The notes: a model not told the origin generated them from the sequence alone. 64,000 bases of DNA from Fratercula arctica (GCA_947846985.1 CANTUZ010000008.1:27857352-27921351), one strand, 5' to 3'. Numbered from the stretch's first letter, positions 40,777 to 53,618 are shown. Made by a program: numbers and translations.

Positions 40777-40841
40777 GACTAAGGAAGAGAAAAAACATCC
40801 TTGCACTGTACTGCAAGGATGTTGCTTTTATCCTCCAGTTC
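40777..40841 (+). ncRNA. Pre-miRNA-like hairpin candidate
   Basis: The core is a perfect 12-bp stem, AACATCCTTGCA (40794-40805) with TGCAAGGATGTT (40812-40823), closed by the 6-nt loop CTGTAC. Pairing continues outward with small defects. AAAA 40790-40793 pairs with TTTT 40826-40829 after a 2-nt bulge. Positions 40787-40788 pair with 40831-40832, 40783-40785 with 40834-40836, and 40777-40780 largely with 40837-40841. That gives roughly 25 pairs over 65 nt with a small terminal loop, the general shape of an animal microRNA precursor. I do not recognise the arms as any known microRNA. The strand is a guess, because a hairpin folds similarly from either strand. Confidence 0.2.
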
Positions 40842-43800
40842 AATAGAAACTGGTTGCTTCTGTTTCTGGGCCTTTCTTGTGTAAACTGCTAGTTATACTA
40901 AACTGTGTAGCAATTTTTTGACATGCACAAATTACTTATCAGTCTCCCTTTCTCTTTGTACAGAATCCCATCTTTGTGATGCAGTGCAAGCCTTTTGTCT
41001 GGTTTGGGATCAATCACCGAGACTCTACTGCTATAAAGTGACTGGAATTGTTCATTAATCTTCCAGTCCAATAGTTTTATCTTTCATGAAGTAAAATTGA
41101 TTTCCTTATCTGAGCTTGTGAAGAACTGGAATGTGCACCTTTCTTGATGTATAGCTCAGGATAGGCAGTAATGGAGAAACTACGAAAGCAGCAGCTTTTA
41201 GAACACCAGAAACGGCGGTTTTACGTGCAAAAGTCTGACGCTTACTGATGGGTGGACTGCATATTGCACAGTAACTAGATAGCACTTTGAAAATAGGAAA
41301 GTAGTTTTACTTATGCAATGACAGACAGTCTCTTCACTCATAAATGGATATTTAAATTTTGGGAAATGAGATCCGTGGGAAGCATTAGCTTTTTTACAGA
41401 TGTGGTTTATTTATTCTCTGCTGAAGAGCTTCATGACAGTTTATATGTACAACAAATCTCTTCAGTTGCTAGAAGGGTAAATTTATTCCACTGTGTTTGA
41501 ATCAGCTGGGGAAATTAGAAGAAACTTTTAGTTGACTGAGTTCTTTTTCAAGGACCAGCAGACCCAGGAAGAGACAGCATTTCCATCAGAATCTTACCTA
41601 TCTTCTGGCAAGTTGGTAGCAAAAAGCATTGTAAATCTGACTAATATCTTGTGGTGTTTTTGACCAGCTCCATGGTTACTGACCTTTCAAACACTTCTCC
41701 AAACCTTTTGAGATTCTTCTGTCAGTAATATTAATACATGTGATAGCTGTACCTAATATCCTTTTGGGCCACTACAAAAAGCAGTCAGATCTTGGTTGTC
41801 CTCTATGATTTAACTGAAGTTCTGTGACAGTCTCTTACCTAGAAACTATCATTTGAGGAGCTTTATTATTTCCCGCTCCTTTCCAGTGTAGTCTGGGAAT
41901 GGCTGTACAATCCTTGCATAGCCACCCACACAAATTCTTGAATCAAAACCTGAAAAAAGGGTCTGTGTTACTTTGAATTTAGTGTAGACTTTAACCTTTT
42001 ATCCACCATCTACCTCATCTACTTTGCAGTAAAAATGCAAATTATTTAAGCCTAGAGTATAATTCGTGTTCCAGACCTAGATCCCGGTTCCACATGGCTG
42101 CTCTTTGACTAAGTCCTTATTTCGTTCATTTTTCTTTCCATTGAGAAGATACTCAAAGCAACACATTAATGTTCTGTGGACAGAAAAGACAGAGAGATAA
42201 ATCAGCTAGGTATGCTACAATTATTCCCTGGTCTGCAAAATAATTGCCTTGATAGCCATTTTTCTTACTGTTTGCTGCTACTTTCAGAACTGTCTGCATC
42301 AATAATGAGTCTGTACATCTAGATAGTACTATAGCAGGGAATAAGCCCTGCTAAAGTAAAGTTTAATAGTCACTGTCTGTGCAAAGATCATCATCTCTAT
42401 GGGTTCTACCCACGTGGTTAGTTAGAAGAAGCAATAAGGAGTGTATTTGCATCCATATTGCATCAACAAACATAGCAGGGAATTTGTACCACTAATGACA
42501 ATATATCACACCAACAAACACAGACCTTTGATAGTTCTAGATTCTGTTTCTCACTCAGGTTACATAGTCCTTTATGCTGTATAAACACTTGGGACTACAG
42601 AAAGGTAAACATTTTACAGAGGTGTTACCCACCAGATGGTGGTGTCACTGTTTATGATTGTTTCCAGCAGCTGGAATAAATATCTGAAATGTAAGTCAGA
42701 CACTGTAAAACTAAAACTTTGAAAGTGTGTTTTACTGCAGCTTGAAATTGTAGAACTGTAATCTCTGACCCATGGACACTTGCAATTTGGGATCTTCTGA
42801 CATTGTGGTTTTCTCTAATTTCTTGTAGCATCAGCAGGACTTAGCTAAGCATGCAAGGAAGGACCCTGAAATAAATACCCTTTGTGTTCAACACAGCCAG
42901 AGTATGAAGGTCAACTTAGCAAAAACGAAATCAATATATGTCAAGAACAAAGGACCAACACAAATTATAATATACTATTATCCCAACCTCAAAAAAATGT
43001 GTTTTGGTCATCCCTTCTGCAGGGATGAGTGAGATGGGTGCTTTTGGAAGTACTTTTGAACAAAAGAACAGATCAGTTGAGCAAATATAACTTCTGTACT
43101 TACCATTTGCTTTGTCAGCTTAATGGAATCAAGATAGAATGAGGTATTAAGTATCATTACTATGGGGCTAAAGTGGAAGGCCTTTATTGTACAAATGCCA
43201 GCATTAAAAGTGAAGGGAAATCCAACTACCAGTGCAAGGTAAATTCCTGCATAAGAGAAGAAAATCAATGAGCTATGGCAGTTGTCTGAAAACCTTATTA
43301 GTTCAATGAATCACATTTATATAGACACTAATAATTATAATATAAATAAGGCAGTCAGAATAATGTAAAATAGCCCATCCTATAATACTCAGTATGTCAA
43401 TGCTATTACCATAGTGTTACAATTACTGAAGTTTAATAGAGAAATATAAGACACACACAGAAAGTAATTGAGATAAAAGAGCACAGTAAATTGGTATAGT
43501 ACTGCAGAGAGTGATGAGCTACAGTTATTAATTTCAACAATTACAAACTTATAGAGTAAGTTCTGCTTCTCTTATCCCAGTGAGTGATTGTGTTAAAGCA
43601 AATAGTCCACACTCCTAATATAATTCCCCTACTTCATAAATCTGGAAGGTTTGTTAAACATCCCACCTGGATTTTCTACAATGCTGTGCTGCTTGTGTTT
43701 GAGTGTTTCTTCCGCAGCATTAATTGTAGATGGGCAAACTCGTTGAAGTGCTGTAACATGTCTCTGCACCTTGAAGTGTCTGTCCTCAGTGTCGCAGACA

Positions 43801-44404
43801 TGCCATCAATGTGCCTCAAACCTAGGGACATTCATGGACTTCAAATGAAATAAACTAATTCCTTTTTGTGTCTCCCTTACACTAAAAATACCTCTCCTTT
43901 ACTATCCCTGGAGTTATCGCATGTGTTCCTGCCCTTTTGAGTGGCTTCTTTAGAGGGAGGTAAAAAAATTGACTGGTTGTCAAGACAGCGTTAAGAAAGA
44001 AGGAAAAAAAAAATAAAAAGGATAAAATAATCCAGTAAGATACAGTAGCGGGCATGTTTCTACATTTCAATGAGAAAAAGCAGAACAGAGCTTTTGCATA
44101 ACCAAAATAATCGTCATTATAAGGAACAAGTCAAATCCAGAGAAATACTAGAAGTCTAGCAAGCAAGTCAAACTGGTGGCACCTTGGCATGACTTAAATC
44201 AGACAACGCTTCCTGGAGAAGAATTTCCATTGGAGAGGGTCAGAAAGACGCTCTGCTTGTGATTTAAGGAGAAAAGGATACTGCCTGACTTGGTTGGCTT
44301 TGGAAGTCAGCTGAATGAGATTTTGTGATTACTCAGAAAATGCACAAAGTGAAGTGCTTATATGGTAGGATATCCAACTAAAACCTCTTGAGCTCCTCCT
44401 TGTT

Positions 44405-44427
44405 GAGCTCACACATCCTGTGAGCTC
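44405..44427. repeat. Perfect 9-bp hairpin, 5-nt loop
   Basis: GAGCTCACA (44405-44413) and TGTGAGCTC (44419-44427) are exact reverse complements around the loop CATCC. A third GAGCTC word lies just upstream. No poly-T tract or gene context suggests a terminator. Confidence 0.9.
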
Positions 44428-45923
44428 TCCCACTTGTCCAGATGTCTATGACTTTTCTAAAAGCCCCATCAAAAGTCTCTGGCCTTACTGCACTGCTAGT
44501 TTGTGAGTAGTTATCTGGTCTTAAAATAGTCTGAAAAATTAGAGTGACCTAGTTTTCCACACACTCACAACATCCAGCAATTAATTCTTCTGTTCCCAAA
44601 CCAATCTTCCCCCCTGCTAGCTGCACATGTGTTCCTTCTGCAGCTTCTTCCTCGTGCCACCTTCCTTAATCCCAGAGGGCTGCGGAGGATCCTTAGCCTG
44701 ACTGCTCCACAGAGCAGAAAAAAAGTGAGAGAAGAGAGGATAAGATTTAGTGGGTCAGTTGAGGGCTGAAGGAAAAAAAAAAAAAAGCATCCTGAGATGC
44801 TTCATTGCTTTTAATGAATTGTACTGTGAATGAAATGCTTTCAAAGAGAGAAGGAAAACATTTTTTAAATGTTTGCAAGTTCAATTTAGTAATTAATACT
44901 TTGCATAGATATTAATAGGGAAACAACTAAGGCTGGATGAGACTGAAAATACCTGTTCTGAATTTGAATTTTTGCAGACAATGAGAAGGACAATTAAAAA
45001 GACTAAGGTGCAAATAAGGAAGGAAGATAACAGCTTGAAAATTCATTAAAGTAGAGCCTCAGAATCCTTTGATTTCCAGAACCCCTTCACTACAGTATTT
45101 AATAACTTTTGCAGCATTCCTGGGATTTACAGTTGGAAATCTTTAGACCCTGGGAAAGATCAGAGGTTTGTGCCTGTTTAACAGTATCACCTGTAAGTCA
45201 GAATATAAGGAAAAAATATGTAAAGCTGGGACATAAGTATGCATTTTTCTGCCACTGTAGGAATGTACAGATTATCGGTCTGGGTCGCTTTGTCTCTGGA
45301 AGAAATTCAAGAATTCATCCATAGGCCTTGTTTTTCCAGCTGCTTTTCTTCAAAGGTATCTAAGTGAGCTCTGTCAGCATAAATCTTGCCATGAAAGAGC
45401 AGCATCTGCATCCTGCCCCATAATATGCACACCCTTTTTCAGACTGCTTCATGGGACATTAGGTGTCACGTCTGATGGGGGGAAGGAGCCGTGTCAATTG
45501 CCTGTCGTATGGCCCCTCTAAAAAATTGCATCCAGGATGAAATATTTCACAAACACCAAAATTGCTTCTCGCTATTGTGAGGTGTGTCTTTATGTTTCTC
45601 CATGTCAGCTTAACTAGAATGTGATAGCCCTAGCTGCTACTGATGAAGCCAGACTATTGCAAGTGTACGCTTACATCTCTTTTGATGCAAACCAATTCCT
45701 AGGATTTAGTAGAGTAAAATAAAATGTTGAAATATACTTTATATTAAAAGAGTCAAAGTAAAAAAAGGCATTACAATTTCTTAAATGAGCTATTTCAAGC
45801 TTGACTGCATTTTGAGGATTGCATTTCAGACACAGAAAACCCAAATCTTAACTTTTTACAGTAGTTCATATCCAAAAGGGATGTAGAAACCTTTAAATGT
45901 TTCGTATGATGGAAATTCTTTCC

Positions 45924-46005
45924 CCCCCCAGTTATACTTTAATCTGTTCCTCCTTTCCCTGTCCCCCCGCATCCCCCCTCAAAAAAACAAACAAACAATA
46001 AAAAA
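45924..46005. repeat. C-rich then A-rich simple sequence
   Basis: Runs of C (eight at about 45923-45930, then CCCCCC groups near 45963-45978) are followed directly by an A-rich tail with AAAC units. This is simple low-complexity DNA. Confidence 0.75.
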
Positions 46006-46262
46006 TGTTGGTCACTGAAGTATTCATATAAAAATTAAAAAGGCTTTTATAATATAATTATGTATTAACTCCCTTTAAAGTTTGATCCAGTATCCACTGA
46101 CATCAAAGAATAGACCGCTTTTAGATGAGACTAGTCACTGGTGAGATTGGATGATATTAGTCACTGAAATGAAGATGCTATGTTACCAGACTCTCTGCCC
46201 ATATTATGAATCTTAGGTGAAGACCCCATAATTAGTTTGTGCTTACATCAAACTTTACAAAT

Positions 46263-46291
46263 TACCACAGTATTATTCAGTTACTGTGGTA
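46263..46291. repeat. Perfect 10-bp hairpin, 9-nt loop
   Basis: TACCACAGTA (46263-46272) and TACTGTGGTA (46282-46291) are exact reverse complements around a 9-nt loop. No function can be assigned. Confidence 0.9.
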
Positions 46292-46852
46292 TATTTTGTC
46301 TTTAATGTTCAGATCTTTTCAAAATTCTCTGTTATTAAGAGCTATATGTGAAATACTGTTAGTTCATAATCAGGCTGCAAAATTTATACATAAAAAAGGT
46401 ATTTCTCTTTTGAGGAAGCTTACAGTAAGTTGGAAAAAAGAAAACCAAAAATCTGTTTATGCATAAAATTAACATAATTCAAAAGATTCAAAAGAAAATG
46501 TCATAAATACAGAAACTTAAGATATTTGCATAACTCAGACAAGAAATTTCATGTAACCTATTGCCAGTTTTATCAGTGTTATGTTAAATGATCCTTTCCT
46601 GCATTTGCTTCATTGAGCCCTAATAACATTTGCCTTTCTTTCTCAATTGAAATCATGTTAGCATGACAAACACTGGAAGAGAAATCTGCTGGGTGGTTTA
46701 TAGGAATGATTTATGAGGGACTTGGTACAGCAACTTTTAACAATACCTAATCCTGGAACCTTAGCCATGACCTTCCTTAACCAGAGAAATATTGCCAATT
46801 ATTAAAAAGGATGAACTTCAAGACTTCAAGTGCCAAATTTTACTTAAAAACA

Positions 46853-46920
46853 TGTCCAAAAAACCCTAACAAAAAAACCAAACAAACCAAAACTCAAACA
46901 CAAAAACCAAAGAAAAGCAA
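46853..46920. repeat. A/C-rich low-complexity stretch
   Basis: Irregular repetition of AAAC, AAACC and ACAAA words. This is simple-sequence DNA, and it explains the lysine/threonine-rich short frame read across it. Confidence 0.7.
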
Positions 46921-49900
46921 GTTTGGGAAAAGGAAACAGGAAATCTACCTACGGGGGACAAAAAAACAAATCTCCAAACCAGAGTTGAGTAACTATTGAA
47001 GGTCCAATTCTGGATGCCAAAAACAAGACAGAAAACCCAGATGTGACATGACAGGCAGTTCCCCAGAGGTCACGTCACCAACAGTGCCACTGTGCCTTGT
47101 CAGTCAGACAGCCTTCCTCACTGAGCACTGAAGTCAGGAGGCGTCAAGTGGATGAGAAGCATTCTGTCCTTACGGGTTGCTGCAGCGCCCTGCACAGCAT
47201 GAACTCAGACCTCACAGATCAGATAGTCCTCTTCTTTTATACCAGGGCTGTGGAAGAAGGGGGTTGAGATAACAACCAGTCAGGAACATTTTTGAGAGGC
47301 ACACCAATAAACTGGAGAATCCATGGGCAGCTAGAGCTGTTCTTTTATATGGTGAATAGGTATATTGATACAATATGACATGAAGCACAGCTGTGGTCCA
47401 CAAAGTGTTTGCACTGAAGAAGGACATTTATCCTCCTGGAGAAAGGTGTTAGTTGGATAGTAAGTGTGGTGAGAACACTGGTTGCAGTAGTTATAAGGTC
47501 TCCCTCTCACTGCAGGAGAAAAACACTCGCTGTCATGCTCTTTTTGAGCAGGAAGTATGTACATGGCTGCAAACCCGAAGCAGGCCCTCCCCCTCTCCTT
47601 TTGGAGGAGGCAGAGAACAGATGAGACTATGGCTGTTTATTCCTTGGCTGTGACAGATTCACACACCATCTTATACTTGCTGTGTTCTGTTGTTTTCCTT
47701 CTATCAAAAGAAAGATGTTTCAAAACTGTTGAGAGTACAAATGAATCCATACCGCATATGTTACTATTTATATTTATATACTCTTAGGGCACTCAGCAGT
47801 CCTGGTTATGGAGCAGGTCCTTGTTGTGTTCAGTTACTATTCTGCTCATAAACACTTAAGTGCAAACAACTAGATATTGCCGTGTCTGCACTTAAATTGC
47901 TCACTGTAATTTCACATCAGCTTCTATTCCGTATCAATTTTCTGTGCAACATATTATAGTATCTGCTCATGTATTTTGTGCAGACTGTGTAGCAAGAAGG
48001 TTAATCTAAAACATCTGCAGCAAGACAAGATGATCGCATAAACATTATTTCTTGCAGAGTTTCTGTCTATAAACTACACTGAAGTATGTTTCCACTGCAT
48101 CAGCACAATCCTACCTGTGCGTTTACCTTTTATCATCAAAATGGAGAACAAAGGAAAATAAAATACAAGGGGAAAAGTCAAATTCCCAGGCACGTAATCA
48201 GTGTGTTCAGACAGAAACTGACAAAGCTCTGAAAATTATGTCCCTAATCTGTAAACCTGTTCAATAAACTGCATTAAATATCACTGCTGAGTATCTGTTT
48301 ATGTGCCTAAATTCCCAGTAAGCCATATGGAAAATTACTTTCTAATGTGGAATCGCCAGAGCTTTTTGATAGTGAAAACTCCACACACATGCTAAACTGC
48401 TCCAGAGTAATTCATGTAGTCAGTGATTTGCAATTTTCAGAGCCTAATGGATACAGTAGACACTTAAGGGATATCTCAACTTCAGCGGCAGCATTGTGCT
48501 CCATCACATTACCCTGTGGTGGAAGCAACAGCATACAACAGACTTGTAAAAGATGGTATAAATTATCCTTGTAGTCAAGATTTAACCTTGAAGTTTGGTA
48601 TCCATCCCCAAGCAATTTCTCCTCAACCATGCCTTTAGGCATTTTCTAAAGGATAGGAAAGTTGCTTGCTATCAGACATGTTTCAGTTCTCAAGGTACTT
48701 ACGTGCAGTCCCATCTGCATATAAAATATAATAAGGATACAGTTTGCCATCAACACACAAATAGCTTTTGTCAGCAAACATGCTAATTGCAAAAATATGT
48801 GTTCCAAGCCTTTCCATGTTAGTTCCTTAACAGACTAAGCACATTAGTTGTTTTCTCATTACATCATTTTGGATATGAGAGTGAATGCAAGTCCCAACAC
48901 AGGTTTCAGGCACTAGAGAGGGGAGATTATAAAGATTCACCTAATAGTTGAAAAATTTCACAAACAAAAGAGTCATTTTTACACTGGAAAATGCTCTGAA
49001 TGGAATATTTCTTAAACACTGCATGCCCCTTGGAAGTCAGTGGAGCATTTGAATCCCCTCTTACCTTCTAAGATTTTATTAATAAAAATCTAGTCAGTTT
49101 GCATGATTTGTAGCCTCCTATTTGATCTTTCTAGGTCAGGATGTTCTTCAGCATCCTTAGTGGAACATAAGCAGAAGTGTTATATATTTGTACTTCTGGA
49201 TGCCTACGAGGATTTTTCCATTTTATTATGATTCACCAAACTGGAGTAGGATTCAATTAATAAAACATACTCTTAACTCTAACTGGCCTATAATACGAGT
49301 CAGAATATAAATCAGAATATCAGAGCCACTGGTGTAAATGCAAACACGTCAAAACTTGAATGTCTGGTGACAAGTAATTCATTGACTTGTATAATTTTAA
49401 CCAAAATAAATTAGTTGTGTAGGGGCAATTTCATAAGATTTTTCCAAGCAGACTATGAGAAAGAAACTACCCTGGCTTCTGCTACTGAAGTAGCAAAAGG
49501 AGTAAAAGCAATGTTTACCAAACAGAAAGCAAACTCAAGGGAAGAAGGCTCATTTTCAAACCTTGAAACTTGGCTCTATATACTAAATTAAGCCAAGGAC
49601 ACAGTACTGTTAGCTGCTGGTGAATTCTTTTCTTTGGACTTTAAGAAGTCTGGGGATTTAATAACAATAAAACTCCACGGATGATGGAGCAGCCTTTGTT
49701 TCAGATGGTTATGCAGGAGAAGAAACACAGCCCTACAGTACTGAGTTACGTCTCAACTCACACTATAGTTAATGTTCCTGTACTTAGTGCCCAGGCAGAG
49801 CCTCTCTGACAAGCAGAGGTTCCTACACGCACAGGCACCAACATGTCAGCACATCGCAGGTATAATCACTGTGTCTTCAGCAGGGGTAGGAAAGAACTGT

Positions 49901-52869
49901 GAGAAAAAATCTTGGGGCCAAAAACTGCCTAGAGCCTAAACACTGACAATGACTTCACTTTTCTATTTAAGACAGAAAGGAAGGTAGGAAGTCCTATTTT
50001 GTGCAGGGAAGGAAAAAAAGTCCTGGAGGCTCATTGGTGAAGTCTATGAATTGAAAAGTACTAATTTAACACACGGCTAGTAAGTGGAATGATGGCATCT
50101 CTTCAAATGAATTCATAAATTAAACGGTATTTCACATTCTTAAGGGAACATTTTTGTTGGTTACAAAGAAATTAACAAAACTGAAAACCTCTGAGTAATA
50201 CATTGTAATTGGATTCACAGGTTATCGCTGAATGCTTGTGTTAAAGGAGGAAAGTAAAATCTGCAAAGGTTTTGAGCTTAAAAATGAAAACTGTAGCAAG
50301 TCATTCTCAAAGACAGTTTAGTTCTTGGCAACTCTTCTAAGAACATGACTGATCTCTGGCCACATAAAAGAAGAGCCTATGCTTAGTGCCTCCACTATCC
50401 AATTGAAGGTTTGGATATTCCAAGAAGGTGCAGAGAATATGGGGAAAATGTACCTTTTTAAAACAGATTTTTTTTTTTTTTAAATACCAGATATTTCCTT
50501 TTATACAGTTACTGTGCTCAATACAGTGAAAGCTGGGTGAAATGCACTGCATGTGGAATAGAAGTCAAACTAGGTGAGCCCTTCTGACTGCAGATAAAAC
50601 TTAACTGAGTTTTATGGGACTCAGTAACAAAGACATCTGGCCAAAACAAGTTCTGTGAGAGTATTCCTTTGCACTATAGTTGTGTATTTAATGATACTTC
50701 ATACTTTACTGTAAATTAGTATCTGTATCAAATTACTTTCTTTACCAGGTTGTTTCCCATCTGCTTCTTGTTCCTTTTTGCTTCATAATACTCTTCTTTC
50801 ATATCCTTTTCTCCAATTGCTTGCCCTTCTCCACTTTACTGTGCCCACCTACCTACTTACTTTCGGTTTTTACTTGTGTATCACAATTCATTTCCCTTCT
50901 TTCCACCATCATCCTTAGAAAATAGATACTGGTAATGTGGCATTTTGCTGCTTTGCCTGCATTACTAAATATATTCTAAAGCTGGGAGATTGACACAGGT
51001 AATAAATAATTTGCTGGTTTGCTAGTGCATCTTTAAAGTATGTGTCACTGCTAAAAATGGGACAGAGATCTTCTGTGTTACTGGACAAAGCCCTAACTTC
51101 ACATTTTTCTTCTTTTTTACAAAACTGAAGGACCTTTTATTACAATTGTGAATATAGAATACGCTTTCAGAGATATACGTACCATTTCATCAGTGAGAAA
51201 TCCGATAGAACAGTTTTGGAAGACCTTTCTCTCATTCCCCATCTCTGCTTTCAAGAGGCACCCGTGTTAGGTACTCTGCCAGCGTTCAAGCAGTCAGTAA
51301 GCACATTGGCACCACTTCCATTAAATGGAAGTTCTTTTACAGAAGTACAACACTTCTAAATCCACTCTGGCCTTTTTCATACATGAGTTAAGTTTCATTT
51401 TTGTGGTTTTTGTCCTCTGCATTAAATTACCATGCCATGCTCCAAATTATATGTTGAACTGCCTTCCAGTGCACTCTCTAGAGAGGATGCAGAAGACACA
51501 GAAGTGTCTCACAGAACTCACTGATCATGCTGTGATTTATTATGAAATAGTGAAGAAACTGATTTACATTCGTTTCAAAGCTTTGAATTGGGCCCTTTGA
51601 GAATAGATGAAATTGGATTGCATGATATTATGAGCTAGCAGATTTAAAGAAGAATTCTTTAACTTTGGGTTGCATTACAAAAGATCCTGAAGATATTTAG
51701 TTTTTTAAAAAAATCAGTCATTCCCCTATTTGGGAAGGCAAGAAGAGCAAGGCAACCATTTTACAAAGCTGAACTATTAAGCTCCTAGCCAGCTTCCTCC
51801 TCTATTTTGCAGTGAATTAAATAATTTTTTATACATGTGACATTCTCACTACAGGATTAAATTCATAATTATTCATTGTACAGCAATTCAAAGTAGAAAC
51901 ACACATTGAAAATATGAAAGCTCTAATCAAAACTATTTATAAATAATTGGTACTAAAGTAATTTTTCTCTATCAAGAATTTACCAGTGGGAAAAAGGAAG
52001 CTCTCTAAATTATTTATAACAACACAATTAACTAGTTAATCAAATAATAATAAATTTGCTTCTTCTGTAACTTTTATTACTGAGAATTGAAGTGCATGGA
52101 TATTAAGCAGGGTCTTGTTTCATGGCAGTCACAGATTTTATAGTGCATGAGAAACTGTCTTGTCTTTAATTTAAACTTTCATGGTATCTAACTTTTCACT
52201 TGAGCCTGCACAGGATCAGCGCTTTTGTTTTGTATGCCTCTATGAAATTACAAAAAGAAAGCCATTTATTTTGTAAATGAACATTTATTCATCTGAAAGC
52301 AAATGGTTGAGGGTACACCTTGTTCATTAGCACAATTACTGACCTAGCCAGAATTAAATGAATTCTGCATTTAAACTAATATGCTGTAAACAACAATGAA
52401 TAAGGGCATCTAAACAGCAATTTAAATGCATCCATTTTGGTGGAATGAGTATTATAAAAGAGAGACTCAGTTCATATTAGAAATAATTTCCTGCCCAACT
52501 CAGCATCTTTATATCTCCTGTGCTTATTTACTTTTCATATCATTACCACTGTTGCTTTGCCAGATCTTTTTTTTAATGATAACATCAGTTTCCCTCAGCC
52601 AAGAATCTTATTTTCCATAATTACTTCTCATATTAGGACTTTTTGGAAATTAATGGCAATTTGGCACTAGTTGTTGAGGTGATGCTGAGGACTTTCTAGA
52701 TATCCAGAACTAAAACTATACTTCAGAAGAGACAGTGGGAAGTAGTCCCACTACCAAATGTAGGTTCCTAATTCAGCCGATGACACTGACCAACTCTAAG
52801 CCAGCAAGTCCATTCAGAGCACCTCTGAATTCAGAGGAGACAGAAAGGTTCTGTTCACTATTGTCCTCT

Positions 52870-53613
52870 TGTCCTGGTTTGAGGTAAAACAGAACCAATT
52901 TTCTTTTCAGTAATTTTACTTTGCAGCTAAGCCTCTTCTAACTGACTGAACTCTCTGAAATTAACAGTGTATTTTTAAGACACTGTCGGCTTCCAGAGCG
53001 GTAAGACCTGATCGTTTTTAATTTGTGCCAAGGAATGGTATGCGGACAGGCTCCTGCTTAGACTTATTGCTATAACAGCCAAGGCCAGCTAACTGTTATA
53101 TGCCACATTGGAGGGTCAGAAGTGTAAAAGCGTAGAGGGGTTCCACCTGTGGGGAGGAGTGGACAGGAGAGGTGACCCAAAACTGACCAACAGGGATATT
53201 CCATCCCGTCCACCCCATGCTCAGTATAAAAGTCAAGGGATCAGATGGTCAGCCTCTTTCTTCAATGGCCGCAGTCTGAGGAGGACTCTCTCTGTTCATC
53301 TGTCTTTGATTCCAATCCGAGCATTCCTGAATCCAGATCCAGAATCCAGTTCCTGTCCATCACTGAGTCCAATCTGGGACTTTCCCAGTGCCTGCCGGTG
53401 ACGTGATTGTCATTCTGGGAGCTCGAGACGGGTTGTATATGTTGTATATATTTCATTATTTTCTTTTTTTTATTTTATTAATATTTCATTGAATTAGTTT
53501 AGCTTATTTTAAACTCGTAAATCTCTCTCTCTCTCCCTCCTCTCCCTGAAGGGCAGGGTTGGGGACAGCATCTGCCATTCTTTTCAGTGGCCAGTCCAGC
53601 CAAAACCATGACA
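52870..53613 (+). mobile_element. Solo LTR of an endogenous retrovirus (ERVL-like)
   Basis: The element opens with TGTCCTGGTTT and closes with AAACCATGACA, which are near-perfect inverted ends of the TG...CA type. It is flanked on both sides by the same 5 bases, CCTCT (52865-52869 and 53614-53618), a target-site duplication that fixes the boundaries exactly and gives a 744-bp LTR. A promoter TATAAAA lies at 53225-53231, preceded by the U3-like part; a CT-rich tract is at 53524-53545. No gag, pol or env sequence adjoins it, so the internal region has been lost by recombination between two LTRs. A 5-bp duplication and the sequence style fit the ERVL group of birds, but the family name is from memory. 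Confidence 0.9.
53225..53231 (+). promoter_or_regulatory. TATA box of the solo LTR
   Basis: TATAAAA sits about 355 bp from the LTR start, the expected place for the U3 promoter of an LTR of this length. Transcription would start about 25-30 bp downstream. Whether it is active now cannot be told. Confidence 0.65.
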
Positions 53614-53618
53614 CCTCT

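Larger units (their letters stand above)
40468..40841. repeat. Cluster of five inverted repeats
   Basis: Within about 370 bp there are five sequences able to fold back. These are TTTAAAT/ATTTAAA at 40468-40485 (4-nt gap), CTGTTCA/TGAACAG at 40527-40542 (2-nt gap), a compound hairpin at 40595-40634 (ATAATT/AATTAT enclosing ACATT/AATGT), a perfect 12-bp stem at 40698-40727 (6-nt loop), and a perfect 12-bp stem at 40794-40823 (6-nt loop). The arms of different hairpins are unrelated, so this is not one repeat copied several times. No transposon ends are visible. Confidence 0.75.
40842..52869. other. Unique non-coding DNA, no gene seen
   Basis: This is a long AT-rich single-copy stretch. It has an A run at 44771-44785, a C-rich then A-rich simple stretch at 45924-46005, an A/C-rich stretch at 46853-46920 and a T run at 50469-50481. 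Perfect short hairpins occur at 44405-44427 and 46263-46291. Frames up to about 90 codons on both strands have no motifs I recognise. The part at 52250-52420 has the look of a conserved non-coding element but carries no gene. Confidence 0.5.

Noticed and set aside
47040..47350. GC-richer patch with TTTATACC and AATAAACTGGAG words, considered as an LTR
   Set aside because: No TG...CA ends, no target duplication and no clear similarity to the two LTRs in the window.
53108..53401. 97-codon frame on the + strand
   Set aside because: It lies wholly inside the solo LTR and spans its TATA box, so it is regulatory sequence read as protein.
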